DNA from: T1Sed10-49 sp046498405
GTDB taxonomy: Bacteria > Actinomycetota > Nitriliruptoria > Euzebyales > Egibacteraceae
Direction of reading: 5' to 3'
Assembly: GCA_046498405.1 (NCBI GenBank)
Contig: JAWOAS010000160.1
Coordinates: forward strand, 1 to 5,661
Length of the DNA: 5,661 nucleotides
Below, one piece after another: positions 5,335-5,661 of this stretch (the first letter of the stretch is position 1; every line of letters begins with the position of its first letter). A program made the translations under genes and the position numbers. A model generated the notes under the pieces. The model did not search any database. It had not been told where the DNA came from and worked only from the letters and a program-made list of their open reading frames with translations.

Positions 5335-5364
5335 CGCCGGCCGAGACCCGCTCCCGGCCCGGCG
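5335..5364. terminator. Weak hairpin between hisS and the convergent gene
   Basis: CGCCGG (5335-5340) can pair with CCGGCG (5359-5364) across an 18-nt loop, 11 nt after the hisS stop. The stem is short, the loop large, and there is no T-run. The rest of 5324-5420 is GC-rich with no gene seen. Because the next gene is convergent, a bidirectional terminator would be expected here, but this evidence is thin. Confidence 0.25.
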
Positions 5365-5411
5365 TCAGGCGGGCTGCGGTGCGGCCGGCGGCGGGCGGGC
5401 CGTGGTGCGGG

Positions 5412-5661
5412 CGGCCGCGCTCAGGGCAGCTGCGCGCCGGAGGCGACGAAGCCGCCGACGGCCAAGGCGGCCACCCCCATCGCCGCGCGGAAGCCCGCGC
5501 GGGTGCGGCCTGCGGCGACGAGGGCGAGCGCGGCGGCCAGGAGCACGACGGCGATGCCCGCCGCGGCCAGCAGCGCGGGCTTCCGCGCGGCGATGGGGGT
5601 GGCCGCCTTGGCCGTCGGCGGCTTCGTCGCCTCCGGCGCGCAGCTGCCCTGAGCGCGGCCG
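5412..5661. repeat. Perfect 89-bp inverted repeat with 72-bp spacer reaching the window end
   Basis: Bases 5412-5500 are the exact reverse complement of 5573-5661, with no mismatch over 89 bp. The spacer is 5501-5572. Pairing stops inside a small palindrome, CCCGCGCGGG (5494-5503). The right arm ends at the last base of the window, so the outer extent is unknown. Both arms contain the same protein C-terminus (AAMGVAALAVGGFVASGAQL) followed by TGA, one on each strand. An inverted repeat this long and perfect inside coding DNA is unusual. A fold-back chimera at a contig end is the leading explanation, with a genuine inverted duplication as the alternative. Confidence 0.95.
5421..5661 (-). CDS. 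Small membrane protein, C-terminal part, start not in window
   Basis: An open frame on the minus strand enters at the window end and stops at TGA (5423-5421), giving 79 visible residues and no start. A Pro/Ala/Thr/Lys-rich stretch (APEATKPPTAKAATPIAARK) precedes a hydrophobic helix (LLAAAGIAVVLLAAALALVA). A short basic loop (GRTR) and a second hydrophobic segment (MGVAALAVGGFVASGA) follow, ending in QLP. It looks like a two-helix membrane tail facing hisS convergently; the family is not recognised. Only 5421-5580, the left arm plus spacer, can be trusted. The part beyond about 5573 is the inverted copy, so the apparent N-terminal linker may be an artefact that happens to remain open in this frame. 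Translation of the mirrored arm on the plus strand gives the same C-terminus, which is the duplicate. Confidence 0.5.
   Translation of the reverse strand, partial: GRAQGSCAPEATKPPTAKAATPIAARKPALLAAAGIAVVLLAAALALVAAGRTRAGFRAAMGVAALAVGGFVASGAQLP

Noticed and set aside
5573..5653. Plus-strand open frame ending at TGA 5651-5653
   Set aside because: It is the mirrored copy of the minus-strand C-terminus created by the inverted repeat. In the spacer its plus-strand frame loses membrane-protein character, while the minus-strand frame keeps it.

Overview
The window reads like a short, high-GC actinobacterial contig carrying an osmoprotectant transporter operon set between two housekeeping-type genes. 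Coding sequence is strongly biased to G/C at third positions. The extracytoplasmic protein is very acidic and a compatible-solute importer is present, which points to a salt-exposed actinobacterium. A deep-branching haloalkaliphilic lineage such as Nitriliruptoria is my guess and cannot be proven from this sequence.

Left edge (1-96): a clearly less GC-rich stretch (about 45% in its middle) packed with short inverted repeats. It is joined abruptly to the middle of a metallo-beta-lactamase (MBL) fold hydrolase gene (about 97-537). That hydrolase keeps the C-terminal metal-site motifs (TPGHTPGS, SGD, APGHGP) but has no N-terminal HxHxDH half.

Centre (541-3968): a 150-bp promoter region rich in inverted repeats precedes proV (ATPase with CBS domains and an acidic tail). 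proV overlaps proW (permease) by 8 nt. A 140-nt spacer with a 13-bp GC hairpin and a 12-bp palindrome follows, then proX, a lipoprotein binding protein with a 39-residue linker of which 28 residues are Asp or Glu. Together these form a complete glycine betaine/proline-type ABC importer. A UUCG-capped terminator hairpin closes the unit.

Right (4070-5323): hisS, a complete class II histidyl-tRNA synthetase whose start fits a leaderless mRNA (TAGCCT box 8 nt before the ATG, no Shine-Dalgarno). In many actinobacteria an MBL hydrolase gene lies directly upstream of hisS, as in Mycobacterium Rv2581c-Rv2580c. The transporter therefore looks inserted into a conserved gene pair.

Right edge (5412-5661): a perfect 89-bp inverted repeat around a 72-bp spacer, running to the last base. 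The C-terminus of a small two-helix membrane protein is encoded on the minus strand across it. Both window edges look like breakpoints, of assembly or of the genome.

No new defence, RNA or enzymatic system was found. The points most worth a second look are the edge structures, the interrupted MBL-hisS pair, the proX start and acidic linker, and the repeat-rich control regions of proV and proX.
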